From contig JAJEKV010000046.1 in NCBI GenBank assembly GCA_021234155.1, positions 9,803,012 to 9,867,011 of the forward strand: a DNA stretch of 64,000 nt, written 5' to 3'. The notes beneath the pieces are model-generated. The model ran no database searches. It saw nothing but the letters and a program-made list of their open reading frames with translations, and was not told where the DNA came from. The translations under genes and the position numbers were made by a program. This document shows, in pieces, positions 10,969 to 23,443 of the stretch; positions within the stretch are counted from its first letter, which is position 1, and each line of letters starts with the position of its first letter. Origin of the DNA: Isoetes taiwanensis. Its lineage: Eukaryota; Streptophyta; Lycopodiopsida; Isoetales; Isoetaceae.

Positions 10969-13044
10969 TTACCTGCCGTCTGCTTCCAACTTAGGAGAAT
11001 CCTGACCAGTCAAAGTTTGGTCTTCATTCTCTAAATTTGTGCATCTATCACATGAATTGGACTGATTGATTCCAAAAAATCCCGCCAACACTGCTAAAGC
11101 ACCGAGAATATTTGGTAGTCCAGGAGTTCGACCTTGAACAGAATCAACTATAGCTGCTATGGGAACTTGAAGCGTCAATCCTGCCGTTGCAACTGTTGGG
11201 GTGGTCAGAAGCACTGATTTTGCCCACAGATAGTCACTAACGACATTATCGAATAAGCCTACAGAATCAACAATCACTTATGAGTCGCATGCCTTGAAAA
11301 TGCATCGAAGTTCTAGATGCTATAAAAGAACCAATTACTCTCTTTAAGTTTGTCACCCATACATAGACCCAAACAAGAGTTTGGGTTCATCATATGTTTA
11401 CTGTAGGTTTAGACGTTGATACACGGGAGAAGAACCCATGCATTACTTACCTGTACTGTACTTCCCCGCCGTTTCTTTATCATGGTATTCTCAAAATGTT
11501 TGGCATTCTTTGCAATGCCAAACCTGAGCGAGATGACGAGAACTCGCTCAGATGTGAAATTGAAGGGGTGTGTGTCTTACTGCCAAGGATTCCATCGTGT
11601 GATCTTGTGTACCTCTGGGATGGGACACTCTAGATCACTGCTTCATTTTTCTTGCCGTGCCTTATGCCATGCTTTATGACCTGAATCTGATCATGTCCAA
11701 AGAACAAAAAGGATGGGAAATGCAAGAAGCTACAAAACGGTGAGCCAACCATTTTTATGGGTTCTCAGAGAAAGGCCTCATTGCAGCATGTTTTTTCCCA
11801 AGTTCTGTAGCAGGTATTTCTGTATAGATGAAAAAGGCGGAGGTATGTGTGGAGAATTAACCAAAGAAACACTTCTACCCAGCTACATTCGATTAGAAAG
11901 ATTAAGTACCTATAATACAACAAGTGTGTTTCTGCATACCTTTTGCAATGATGATGCCAAACTGTTTTGGTGAAAGCCTGTGAAATGGTTCCACTCGTGT
12001 GAAGTGCAATATAAGAATAATGGGGAAAAATAATAGTGCATTGAAAAGTCCAACATAACCTAGGAAGAGAGCAGTGCTCACTTCTTCATTATCTTCATCC
12101 TTTGGAAACTTTTTGCGTATCAAAGTCGTATATGTAGCATAGAATAAAGCAGAGAGCAAACAAATCAGATCCCCTAATATTGGACGAGGTGCAACGTCTG
12201 TTTTCTTATTATTTGTATCTCCAAACGCAACAATAATGGTCCCAACCATGCATAGAATAACGCTCAGAAGCTTTACATATGTGAATCTTTCCCCAAGAAA
12301 CAATAAGGACACAAGGAACGTGAATAAACTTGAAGTACTGCTCAATATTGTATTTGACTGCATGTAAAGCATGGGAAACATCAAATTCTCTATAAGTGCA
12401 TATCACACCAAATGATAGAAGAAGTAATAACCAAAAGCGATATTAATATATCCATGCAATGCAACGGAAAAGCCAATCATTATACCATTTACCTAAATAC
12501 TTACAGTGACAGTCGTATACTTGAGAGATAAATTGAATGTGAATTGTGCAAGAAACCAGACTGGACAAATAATTGCACTTAATGCTGCAATTTCTTTCCT
12601 CGTCCATTTTCTTTTTGTCTTCCTGGTTTCTCCAATGTTGTTTTCTGCATCCAAGGGACCATCCATGGGTCTTCCAGAATCTGGAGAGGCTTCTTCACCA
12701 GCAGTTATCTCTCCATCTGCAAGGAAGACTTTTGACTGAACATTGACCTCACTAACAACAGCCATCTGTCCTAGCAGATTTTCTTTCTCTTTACCATCAA
12801 GCTCAGATTGCTGCATAAATGTTGCCCCTTTAAACCATTTTCTTATAAAAACTGTGAGGCATTCACTTAATTCAACTAGCGGAATATACACAACAAATAG
12901 TGAATTACATATATAAGAGATAAGAAAAGGTGAAATTCCACTGTCAACTACTGATTGAACAACAAAGCTCGCAGCAATCCAAATTACTGCGACTAAGATA
13001 ATATATATGACCCCGACTATCCAGTTCCATGTCTCCCGCAACAT
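10969..13044 (-). CDS. EamA/DMT-family transporter, SLC35F5-like (3 exons, complete)
   Basis: Exons on the minus strand: 13044-12505, 12357-11940 and 11258-10969. Both introns are GT-AG (donors CACT|gtaagt and AAAG|gtatgc; acceptors tgcag| and tgtag|) and the phases join to a 415-codon frame. The protein has about ten hydrophobic segments. An N-terminal pair (WIVGVIYIILVAVIWIAA; PFLISYICNSLFVVYIPL) precedes an acidic loop (residues 70-155), followed by FLAQFTFNLSLKYTTVT, SSTSSLFTFLVSLLFLGE, LCMVGTIIVAFGD and the strongly conserved LLTTPTVATAGLTLQVP. This layout matches the plant EamA-like proteins related to human SLC35F5 and yeast THI74; length is normal for the family. Its substrate is not established and location is probably an endomembrane. 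The stop TAA overlaps a possible donor (CAG|gtaatc), so an extra 3' exon cannot be excluded. It is the only intact gene here. Confidence 0.9.
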
Positions 13045-13977
13045 TTTGACGCCCTTTTATCTATAACACTTCTTCTGCAGCCATTGATCAAACAAGAACC
13101 AATTACCTGCAAATACTTAAGAATATTAACGACATGCCTCGCACGTCTACATCCGGTAACGGAACCTAATTTCCATTCTGAACCAATGGTTTGGATTTTT
13201 ATGCCCTACGCACCCTTTTTGGGTTTGCCCGGCAAACCCTTTGGATCTTCAAAGGATTATTCGTACTTTGTTACTTTGCACAGGCGTCGTTGCCCCCATT
13301 CCGCAATAGCAAGCTTTCCCTGGATCAAGCTCAAGTAGCGGTCATGCCTCATTAGGGTTGAGTCGCCCTCTACCTCGGAGCATGAGTCAGCCCCCGTCCC
13401 TTCGCGGTGATACTCGATGCTGCGATGGTCCACCATTCTTCAGGCCGCCCTATTGTGGCCAGGTGTCATCGACTGAGTCTCGAGCGTCTCTGCCGTGCCC
13501 AAGGGTCGAAATTAGGGGGGTTCCTCCCCAGAATATCCGATTAAAGTTGGAAATATCCGATTTGCTAAAGTAGATGCAGGCAAATTTCTGGTAAAAATTT
13601 CATAAAAATAGTGTTAAATCCGGCAAATTAGAGGTATTTTTCTCAAAAATCCGGTAAGCATAAATAAAGGACGGCATTTTTGCTGGTTAGTGCAAAATCT
13701 AAATTCGAGGCCTGGCCGTGCCTCTGTCGTGAATTCAGGTCCTAGTCACCGTGCACCGGATCTCCATATCCGTGCATGAAAAAATACCTCGAGCATGCCG
13801 ATTTAAAAGACGAATTCGGGGGGTGATTTGAATTGATGCCCAAATTAAGCACTCGATTGCATTCTTGCGAATTCAATTCTCCGACTCCCTCTATGGCTTC
13901 CATGGACATAAAATCCTGCCCGCCCTTCATAGTGCATATGTTATCGATAAGAGGTTGCGAAGAGCACGAAGGCAACC
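13045..13977. other. Upstream region of the transporter gene, with a palindrome at 13221-13239
   Basis: On the minus strand a possible 5'-UTR intron is suggested by CAG|gtaatt near 13107 and acceptor-like CTGCAG/TATAG near 13065-13080. The palindrome GGGTTTGCCCGGCAAACCC lies at 13221-13239, preceded by a T-run; related palindromes lie at 57363 and 61341. I see no protein-coding gene between 13080 and 13860. Confidence 0.45.
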
Positions 13978-15848
13978 ATGGTTTCGACAAGGGCACGAAG
14001 AGATACCGATGCTAAAAGAGGTGCCAGGAGACCGACATCATCTAAGAGCGCCCAAGACAAAGAAGAGGGCACCACACGGCAGTGCTGCAACCAGTCCAAT
14101 GCCGAGGAGGCTGACTCGGAGAGGCCAATGGACGGAGGAGCAAATGCTGGACATCCTTGAAGAGATAAGTGAACTTGGCATTTCGGTTGGAGAGGCATCA
14201 GGGAGGTTTGGTATACCAGAATCCACAATCCGAGATTGGTTATATGATAGAACAACCCACAAGCAAACAAACCATCCATCTCCAAGAGGAGGAGCTAGTT
14301 AATTGGGCCTTTAGCATGGCAGAGCAAGGAATGGGAGTTACCCTATCTGCTGTCAAGGAAAAGGCAGCAGAGATGGCTAGAGCAGGGGGTACTTGTGGGA
14401 TGTCTGGAGTACCAGGCAGTAAGTGGTGGAAGGTTTTTAAGCAAAGACACCCCGAAGTTGCACTCAGGAGTGCAGAAACCCTAGATGTAGCTAGGGCCCG
14501 TGCCATGACCCAGGAGAACCTCGACAACTTTTATGCCTGGCTCAAGCAGATTTATGCTGAGTTTGCCTTCCCAGCCTCAAGGATTTGGAACGCTGATGAG
14601 ACTGAAATTCAGGCAGGGAAAGTGAAGGGTTTGAAAATCATAGCTAGGAAGGGGGGAACAGGGTGAGTGAGGTCGTCATGAACAACAAGGAGTGGGTTAC
14701 AATTTTGGTGTGTATAAATGCTGAGGGGTATAGGATCCCCAACATGTACATTTTTAAAGGTAGTCGAATGAGGCAGGACAACATTGCAAGATGTGAAGAG
14801 GGTGCCATTCAGGCTGTCCAAGCTTCAGCTTGGATGACATCGGAATTGTTTAAATCATGGCTGTCACATTTTGCAGCAAGAGTCCCAGATGGTGTATCCC
14901 CAGATCAGCCTTACCTTATTATTTTGGATGGTCATGGCAGCCATGTAGATCTTGAAGTCATATTGGCAGCAAGAGAGAAGGGCATTTACTTTGCCCTATT
15001 GCCTGCACACACGTCTCATAGGCTTCAACTTCTAGATGTGGCATGCTTTGCCCCTTTCAAGGCATCATTCAAGAGACTTCGGTCTGCCTACATGGTTAGT
15101 AAAGGGAGGGCAGAGCCAAAGAGGGAGGAGATAGCAGAATTGATTTCGCAGTCAAACGTGGCCTAACACCCCACAATATCAAGGCAGGTTTTAGGGGCAC
15201 TGGTATTTGGCCCTTTGACCTGGAGAAAGTTAAGCCAGGCCAAGAGTGTACCAGGTTTGGGAGGGTGCATGTGGAAGACCTTGCAGATGGCCAGGAGCAG
15301 GTTGGAGAAGAGTACCATCCAGATGCCCAAATGGAAGGGTTTGACATGGCAGAGGTGCACCCGCTATTGGAGGCCTTACCTGACAACTCCCAACTGATGT
15401 GCAAAATGACCAATCGACACACTTTCAAGCTGGTGAGCATGTGGAACAATCTGTACATGTGGAGCATAGACATGCAATTGATGATGAAGGTACTGGTGCA
15501 GTGATGGCTTCTCAGGCTCATGTAAGTCAGAAGCATGTCCCTGATGTTGGAGAGTCTATGGCTGGTCTGCAAGAACCATCCCAAACGTGTGTGCCACCAT
15601 CACAGGCCATGAGGGCAAGGAAGAGAGGTTTTGCCCCAGATCTTGGGGGGAGAGTGCACATATCAAGTGATGGTTTCTGCGAGGCATTGAAAGCAGAAAA
15701 GACAAGAAGAGCAGAGGCCAAAAAAATGAAATTGGAGAGCTGGCAGCGCAGAAGCTTGAGACTGCAAGGAGGAAAGCTGAAAGGGGGGAGGCTGCTAAGA
15801 GGGCACAGGTTAACAGGGAGGAGAGAGAGAGAGGAGGAAGAGAGTTGA
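13978..15848 (+). pseudogene. pogo/Tigger-like (CENP-B type) DDE transposase, frameshifted
   Basis: The order of domains is classic. A basic N-terminus comes first, then a psq/HTH domain (QWTEEQMLDILEEI...SGRFGIPESTIRDWLY, about 14125-14250). A CENP-B-like second DNA-binding domain follows (ELVNWAFSMAEQGMG...WWKVFKQRHPEVALR, about 14290-14470). The DDE core has D1 in IWNADET (14595-14597), D2 in IILDGHGSH (14927-14929) and D3 in LQLLDVACFAPFK (15035-15037). The tail NIKAGFRGTGIWPFD (about 15175-15225) and a Lys/Arg/Glu-rich C-terminus complete it. At least four frameshifts (near 14100, 14275, 14665 and 15140) break the gene although all three catalytic aspartates remain. The enzyme would cut and paste between TA dinucleotides. 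I could not identify terminal inverted repeats. Confidence 0.88.
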
Positions 15849-17440
15849 TGCAGCTGAAGCTACAAGTGCTGCAAGGCTTAGGGAATTTATGTATCCAAGG
15901 GGGGTGTCTAGAGTGGCATCTGTTTTTTGTTTTCAAAGGGTATTGAGTGAGGATGTGAAGACAAGAAGGCTACAGATGAGAAACAGGTTGAGAATGAGGC
16001 AAGGGTTGAGCCCACTTAGGGCAGCCATTACAAGCAATCAGACGTCCCCAGGTATTGACCCATCCTTCACATAGTCCCTGTGTAGATCTAAACTCACAAC
16101 CCTTGGAAGATGTTGATGATGTGCAAGTCATGTGCAGTTTAGATGACACACATCTCTGCTCGGGTGATGCTGGACATGGGCAGAATGTATGCATTGAGGG
16201 TTGCATACCTCTAGTTAGACCTGTAGCAAACCCAATCAACACACTCAATTCCCCAATAAAGAGGTGGGACTTGACAGCTCCATAGCAACATGCTGACATT
16301 AGTCATGGCAATTCATTACGGCTAGATACACAGGGTGGGTGAACTATGGTGCAGCCAATTCAGGACCCCAACATGACCAAGTGTGGCAATAGACAAGGCA
16401 ATGATTATAAGGGAGATGGTGGAAATTGGGGTGGACCCTGCAATTATTAGCCGTCCAAGGGGCATGGGTGTTGGGTTTGCAAGTATATGGAGGGCTGAGA
16501 TGGCTCGTGAAACCGAGCCGACTCCAAGATTTGGAGAGGGGACCTCATTCATAGCTACACCTGCTGATAGTCAGGTACGCTTGTTCACCTAACATTCTTG
16601 ATTTTAAGTTAACATTTTATTTGGCATATTTCCTAACAGATACCGTGCACAGATATCTGAAGACTTTGATGAAACCCAAGAAAATAAAGATATCGATAAG
16701 ACTCTAAATTTAGCGCACTCATTGTACATAAAGTTATTGTTTGCAACTGAATTCCCAATGCTATACCAATATGAGATATAAACCTGCTAGAATTATTGTC
16801 ATTCACACAACTAAATAATCAACACAACCAAAGAAGGGCCACTGGATAGAAGGTCAATGCCGGGCATTTCTTGATTATGCAAAATTTTGCCCTAAGGCTT
16901 TACAAAAGAAGCCCGGGGGCTGTATCGGTTGTGGCACAATGGCCAACAGACAACAGAAACCAAAAGGAAGGGGAGGAGGGGATCGTCCAGAATAGGCCTT
17001 TTGTACAAAGGGGCTGCAGTCAGTAACCAACCGGGCTTTGGGAAAGCACATGATCTCCTTCTGTAACTACAATTTGGCAATGTATGAGATCGGTTTCAGA
17101 CTTTCAGGCTCAACTTGGGACACAATCTCAGGTGAAACATCCATGTTTACAGATGACCCGACGGCAGTTGTAATCTCGGTTGGGGTCACCACGCAGTTCC
17201 GGATCCTGAAGCTGTTAGGAGTCGTCGAAATAGAGGAACTCGTAGGCGATGGCGGATTGCTCGGCCGAGGCCGAGGCCTTTTGTTAGGTTCAGGGTCGGC
17301 ACCCCTAACAACATCTTATCGAGAGCCCGACCCAGGATAGCTTGATCTCCTCGAGTAATCCATAGCCGATTCTTCTGATCTGCCATGGAGAAAGCATGAA
17401 ATTAGCGGTGACTGATCACCAAAGATACAACAAACCATGG
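15849..17440. other. Tail of the transposon and unassigned sequence
   Basis: 15850-16300 may still belong to the transposon: short Lys/Arg-rich reading fragments continue to about 15990. 16600-16890 is AT-rich. 16890-17440 is more GC-rich and open on both strands, but no family is recognised. Confidence 0.35.
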
Positions 17441-17445
17441 GCGCT

Positions 17446-19211
17446 TGTTGCCCCCAAAGGGCAACATACTAATTGTTGGTTCATAAGTTGAAGCTAGGAA
17501 GACTAAGTCAAAGAAGAACTTGGTAGTCAACATTGGTGTGGAGGTCAAAGGATATTTATCTTCAAGGTCAACTTCCATAAGAGATACTTCATTTGAGGTC
17601 AAAGATAGTCAAAAGATGCTTATGAGATTCTGGGTAAGAAGATTGGAAGATACTTTTTGAAGATTGGAAGTTAGAGTTTGGAAGGAATTTTTTGTCCCCA
17701 AACTATTCCCATCTCCATCCCCCTATGCTTTGTCCCATTTTTTGCTTCGATTCCTCAATTCTTCCTTTATCTTATCATAAACTCATTTCCATCCCATATT
17801 CCCATCCCATTCTTTGGCCTTTGCCTTTGAAAAACAAACCCTATTATGGAACATTAGGATCCTAGGTGGATAACTTATGTATCATTCTAGATACCATGAA
17901 GATGCTCTATGCCACGTGGCAAGGTCAGATATGCTCCCAAATTCTTGGAAGGCATTCTCAAAGATCCCTAGAAGATTCTCAAAACTCTAAGGTTTGATTT
18001 TCTCATTTAAACCATTGAAATTTGATTTTTTAAAAGGCTGGAATCTCGAAATATACTCGAAAGATGCTCGCGAGATTCTCTCCATGAACCCTAAACTTAG
18101 AAAAATCCTTCGAGTCGGCCAGAGGCCTCAGTTTTTGCCTTAAATTCCTCCCGAATCTTTCCTTCCCGCCTCTTAGCTACCCAACAAACCCATAATTGAT
18201 GCCTAAGATTCTGGATTCACAAAATTTTGAAAATAAATTTGGGGTGATCGACACACAACTTTCTGAAGGCCCAGACACATCAAATCTCAACATTCATACA
18301 TGTTGAGCATGATCTGAAGACGTTCATGAAGTTTTTGAGCATTCCACAGTTCGATTTGAGAAAATTGGACTGATTATCCTATTATGATGTTATTATATGA
18401 CCTTTTGAGATACTCTGATGATTGATTTATGATCCTGAGACCCATATTCATCTTGTGTTACCTTCACATCAATGAAAATTGTCTGCCAAGTGTTGAAAAA
18501 ATTGACTGTCATGTTCTTTTAGTATTTTAGCTATGCAAACATTTTTACAGTAAGATATTCCATAATCCTTTCTTGCATATGACCAGTTGCCTCTTATTCC
18601 CAACTATATTTGCACCTGAGTGCACAAAAAGTTCGAGAAAAAACCACTCCAAACTCAAGTTATAATTTTTTGCATTCTGTCTGATAGGATTTTAGACTGT
18701 TATCCACAAAACAGTGCCAAAAAAATAGTTTTAGTGATCCCAAATAAGATTTGATTGTCTGCCCCACATCCTTGGAATCTATACTCCACCTTAGTTTTGG
18801 AATTTCTCAAAAATCCTCTCTGTAACTCAAGTTACAAAATTCTGAGATCTGTCTGTGGCTTTGACTGGTATTGACAAAAAATTGACTCTTTTTTGAGATT
18901 GAATATCTCACAGATTAGAGCTCAGACTTGGTCAAGATCTTTTCCATTGCATGCTTATAACTTTTCTACACAAGTCACAATCATTTGACCTCGAAAAGCA
19001 AATCATCTATAACAGCTACGTCAATTTGAGTGAAGGCTCCTTATTCTTGAATTGGGAAAGGTATGAGTACTTGATACTTGAGCTTTTTCTCTAAAAAATT
19101 CTTGTGTAGAGTCTGATCACCTTAAGTGATCTGGAGGTTCTAACCCCAACTTGAGCATAAATTCAAGTTGGCTTATTGTGTTTGACTCTCTAGCCAGGTT
19201 GAGGGTCAACA
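17446..19211 (+). repeat. Solo LTR of the Tat-like family T, with TSD
   Basis: Starts TGTTGCCCCC and ends GGGTCAACA, the same termini as the LTRs at 25161, 34260 and 36550. No PBS, gag or integrase adjoins either side. The flanks are GCGCT (17441-17445) and ACGCT (19212-19216), a 5-bp target site duplication with one mismatch. This is the product expected from LTR-LTR recombination. Confidence 0.88.
17507..17612 (-). promoter_or_regulatory. Cluster of six W-box cores (TTGAC) in the LTR U3
   Basis: GTCAA on the plus strand (TTGAC on the minus strand) occurs at 17507, 17526, 17544, 17567, 17598 and 17608, all in the same orientation, within 106 bp. Several are full TTGACC or TTGACT W-boxes, the binding sites of plant WRKY factors. 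Comparable clusters lie in the other LTR copies (for example about 25210-25360 and 34310-34445). Confidence 0.55.
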
Positions 19212-19216
19212 ACGCT

Positions 19217-20694
19217 TACCGGATTGAGCAGAATGGAAGAGAGGATGCTCGAATACTCAATTTAAATGGGTAACTGGAATGATGCCCCTGTCCCGTACTT
19301 GGTGGTTCCGGATTTCCAAAAATCTGGCCTTTAATGCCAAATTACCTTTCCTGCGGTTGGGGTAGAGAATATTCGGGCCAATTTGGATGTGGCCGATAGC
19401 GGAATTGGGATTGCCTAAGGAAAATCGGCTCAAATTTTGGCGAAGAAAGACTAGAATGGCAACGGTGACTGTTGGCGAGTACCTCGATAGCTGGCGGCAT
19501 AGGTATCGGTAACTGGCAGCAAGGATCTCGTAGATGGCATCTAGGCCCGCGACCATGGTATAAACATGAGATTAATGGGATGTGGCCCGTTCGTGAGAGA
19601 CGGTCAGGCATGCAGTACCACTCAAGTGCGCAGTAGGTGGCACTTATAGCATGTCCGTGAGGCGAGCGATAACCTTCGAGAACCCTGGCCTCGACTACCA
19701 CGATGTGTGGTTGGCGACGATGGACCCTAGACCCCCCCTACTTTGAGTTGCCATAACTTTCTAGTCTCGCATTTTTTGGTGTGGATGTCTTTTACGAAGT
19801 TGTTGTATACAACATTAGGTATCCAAAATAGCCAACGGATTGAGGGACGCGTGAAATTCATCTACATTGGGCCCATTTGCCTCTTAAGTGCGCGAAACAT
19901 GGCAATCATACCCTAAGGCATATCCATGCATTTCATATTATTTAAACACTCTTCTTTTGCATTTAATTGCTTGGCCCCTGCATCCGCCACATACAACATT
20001 CTTGTCAATTTTTTGGGATTTGCTCATAGTAAACACCTATATTTTTATACATGTGTTAACATCCATTGGTCATACTTATGTTAACATCCATTCGTCACTC
20101 TACGAGGAGCTTACTCTCACCTACTAGTAACACCTATGAGGAGTTTATTTGTTGCACACTAATTCCAAAGTATCAACCATGGGGAGCCTACTTATACCTA
20201 TTCCTATGCACGCCCATACACTCACATATTATTTTTGTCAATGAGGGCTTTACCCATATTAACCGGATTCTTGGCAAATCTCAGTGCATCTTAAGGGTCT
20301 TTGTTGGTTTTTTGTCTTTTGTTTTTTTTTTTTTTTTTTTTTTTTTTTTTGGGGAGAGAGGGCCCAGATCCATTTGTGTTTGTTGTTAAAATTTAAAAAC
20401 CTTGATCAACTTGTGCTTATTGTTGAAGAAGAAGACAAAAGTTGTTATAATAGAGAAAATGGGGAGATTGATGAGGCATAAAAATGAAGGGTCAAGATCA
20501 TGACAAGTGGATGGTCAAGATTGATGATAAGAATTTTAAATATCTTGAGGGGATGTGTTCTCCTCCTCTTCATAGCTTGCATAGCATGAGTATAATCTTA
20601 TCGTGATACCTCGATCTTTATGTCAATAAAAAATACCTACCAAGTTTATGAAAGAATGATTTGACATTATTCTAGTATATTTTCTCATCCAAAA
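19217..20694. other. Unassigned spacer with a T29 run
   Basis: 19217-19740 is moderately GC-rich without a recognised gene. A run of 29 T lies at 20322-20350, followed by GGGGAGAGAGG; on the minus strand this would be a poly(A) end, possibly of an unidentified retroposed element to its right. No other gene evidence. Confidence 0.4.
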
Positions 20695-22387
20695 TAAAAA
20701 AAGTTGCAAGTATCCAATGATAAAGTCCCTGACCAAGTCAGAGACTAAATTTGAGAGTTATTCGATCTCAAAGTGGGGTCAAAATTTGGTCAATAGAAGT
20801 CAAATATGGAAAACAGTTATCAGAAAATGAGATTTGGAGTTGCCAAGCGTGTTTTTGAGAATTTCCAAAGCAAATATACTGCAATGGTGACAAGGAAGAG
20901 AGACAAGTAGTCAGATTCCTATTTGGACATGTAAAAGTATTTTTTGTGGCTGGACTTGGCAAAATACAGTCAAAATTGATCAAAACAGAGAGCAATTTTT
21001 TATAACTTGAGCTAGGTGTGGTATTTTTGGATGATTTCAAATCCTTTGGCTTACACAGGCCCTAAGAATAGATGGCAAGTGGGCCAAAAGTGCTGGGAAA
21101 CGCTCAAGGTTTTTCTGTAGAATATTTTGAGGCAAGAATTGCTAAGAAAAATATCAGAGATGGATTTGACAACTTGGCAGTCAATTTAAATTGATATGAA
21201 GGTAAATATATCATGATAACAATAGATAAGGATGCTTCATAGCTCCAGATATAGTAAAATAATCATCACAAGTCATAAGATAATTTTTGAAAGTAATGTC
21301 AACTAGATCTTTGTAAATCCAATTGAGGAGAGCTCAGGAACTTCAAGAATCGTTCAGATCTTGCTCAACAATGATCAATGTCGGATTTGAGTACTTCTGG
21401 GCCTTCAAAAAATATTGTGATTGTGCTTCCCCTGTATATAGTTTCAAATTTCGGTTCCAGTGATTTTAGGTGATAAATTTAGGCTCAATCTGTTGCTTAG
21501 GTTCCAGAATCTAGAAATAGGAAGGTCTCAGAGAAAATGGAGCGCGGGAAGGCATGATTCGAGCTGGATTTCCAGTTCTAGGGTTCTTCGACAGTATTTT
21601 CCCATAATTTTCGCGATACGGTTTCGTATTTTTGCAAGAATATACCCTGAATATGCCGTATTTGATCATTTTTAAAAGCTTGGCCAATGGTTTAGAAGCC
21701 TTTATCCATAAAATATTTGAAGGAGGCTATAATTTCTCGACCATAGAGAAGATTGGCCACACGTGTAAAGAAAAGGGGATCTTTGGGGCATCTTTTAACA
21801 AGGTTGGGAATATACCAATGAGGGCATAATGGAATAAGAATAGGGCAAAAGAAATCATAAGAGGCTAGTAAGGAGACAAAAAAAAAGGGGAAATGCAAAA
21901 AGGGGAAATAATAACTTTGCAATAGGGCTTTGGATGTCTTTTGAATGGCCAATATAGTGGTATTTGGAGGAAATGGCAAGGACTTGACAAGGTGGGCATG
22001 GCAAAAGGATGAGCAATGGACATGAAAATAATATTGGGCCAAAAATGCAAAAGTGGGGGTAGTGAGGGTGAAACAAGGCCAAAATGAGAAACTATACACC
22101 ATGGGGTCTTCCAAACTCTCAACTTCCAATCTTCAAAAGGTGTCTTCCAAACTTCATAACCCAGATTCTTCTAGTGCATATTCTTAACTAAGCATTTGAT
22201 CCAAATAAAATACCTCTTGTGAACTTTTTGGCTTGAGCACTTGTTAACCTAGAGGGTAAGAATCTTTTGACCTTCACACCAATGTTGACTGCCAAGCTCT
22301 TCAAAGCTTTGACCTAGTCTTCAGAAATGACTTAACCTAACTTGAATGCATAGAACACAATTAGCATGTTGCCCTTTGGGGGCAACA
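20695..22387 (-). repeat. Family T LTR, minus orientation, lacking its U5 end
   Basis: Reading right to left it starts with the family head (reverse complement of ...ttgggggcaaca at 22387) and follows the LTR body to about 20695, where it aligns with about 30805 of the complete minus-strand LTR. The terminal GGGTCAACA and the PBS are missing. Confidence 0.75.
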
Positions 22388-23443
22388 GATCATGCTCAGC
22401 ATGTATCAATGTTGAGGTTTGATGCGTCTGGGCCTTCAAAAGACTTCTGTCAATGATCCCCAGGTATATAAGTTTAGATTTAATGATTCCGGCATCTTAG
22501 GGCTTAGATTTAGCCTTAATATGATGCTGGAGAGCGGGAGTCCAGGATTAGGCAGTTTTTAAAGCTTAAGAATTCGATTCCGGCGTGATTCGAGCTCATT
22601 TCCAGATTTAGGTTAGAAGCAGCTGTATTTTCTGAGAATTTGCGCGATATGGTGACCGTATTTCTTGAGGTATAAACCAGGAATATGTCGTATTTTATAA
22701 TTTTAAAAAGCCTGGCCATGGTTTTAAAAGGTCACTCATGAGATAATTGAAAAATTGGGTCACCTAGGCAATAGTAACCCTAATGTTTTTGGGAATATGC
22801 CAAGTTTGGGCATCATAGTGAGGAATATTCCATAGGATAGGCATACAACATGGCTTCTTATGGCACAATGGTAGATGAGCATAGGGGTATAAAAGGTTGC
22901 AAGAAGAATTAGGCTAAGAGAATTTACAAAAATGTGGCATAGGAAGTAGAAAGGAAAAAAAGGGGGTAAAAGATATGGAGGGCAATAGTGAGAATAACTT
23001 ATGGAGGAATAAAGATGCATTAAAAAAGAAGGAATTAGGCAAAGTATGGTAGGGTATGCAAGGGTGAGCAAAAGGGAAATAAGTTTAGGGAAAAATGGCT
23101 AGGAGATTTCAAAAGGATGGGAATAGAGTGTAAAAATGGGTAAAAATGGCATAGGGGTGGAATCAAGTACCATGGGGTCTTCCAAACTCTAACCTCCAAT
23201 CTTCAAAAAGCATCTTCCAATCTTCTTAACCCAGCACCTCTTTGACTAGCTTTGACCTCAAATAAAGTACCTTCCATGAGAGTTGACCTTGAATATTGGT
23301 GTAGACCCTTGAAGATTGATGTTGTTTGACCTTCACATCAATGTTGACTACCAAGCTTTCTTTTGATTTGAGTTTTCCAAAATGACTTAACCTAACTTTA
23401 ACACATGAACTAACAGTTAGTATGTTGCCCTTTGGGGGCAACA
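22388..23443 (-). repeat. Second family T LTR fragment, minus orientation (U3 part)
   Basis: The LTR head at 23443 (ttgggggcaaca) and the U3 body, including a TATA-like 'aggtatataag' at about 22464, are present. The LTR stops at 22388 against the previous LTR head. It abuts an integrase gene in the opposite orientation. Confidence 0.75.

Noticed and set aside
17038-17386. Overlapping open frames on both strands, 100 and 66 codons
   Set aside because: No motif, no splice context, and both are equally likely by chance in a locally GC-rich stretch.
20066-20389. Phe-rich reading frame
   Set aside because: Runs through a T29 homopolymer.
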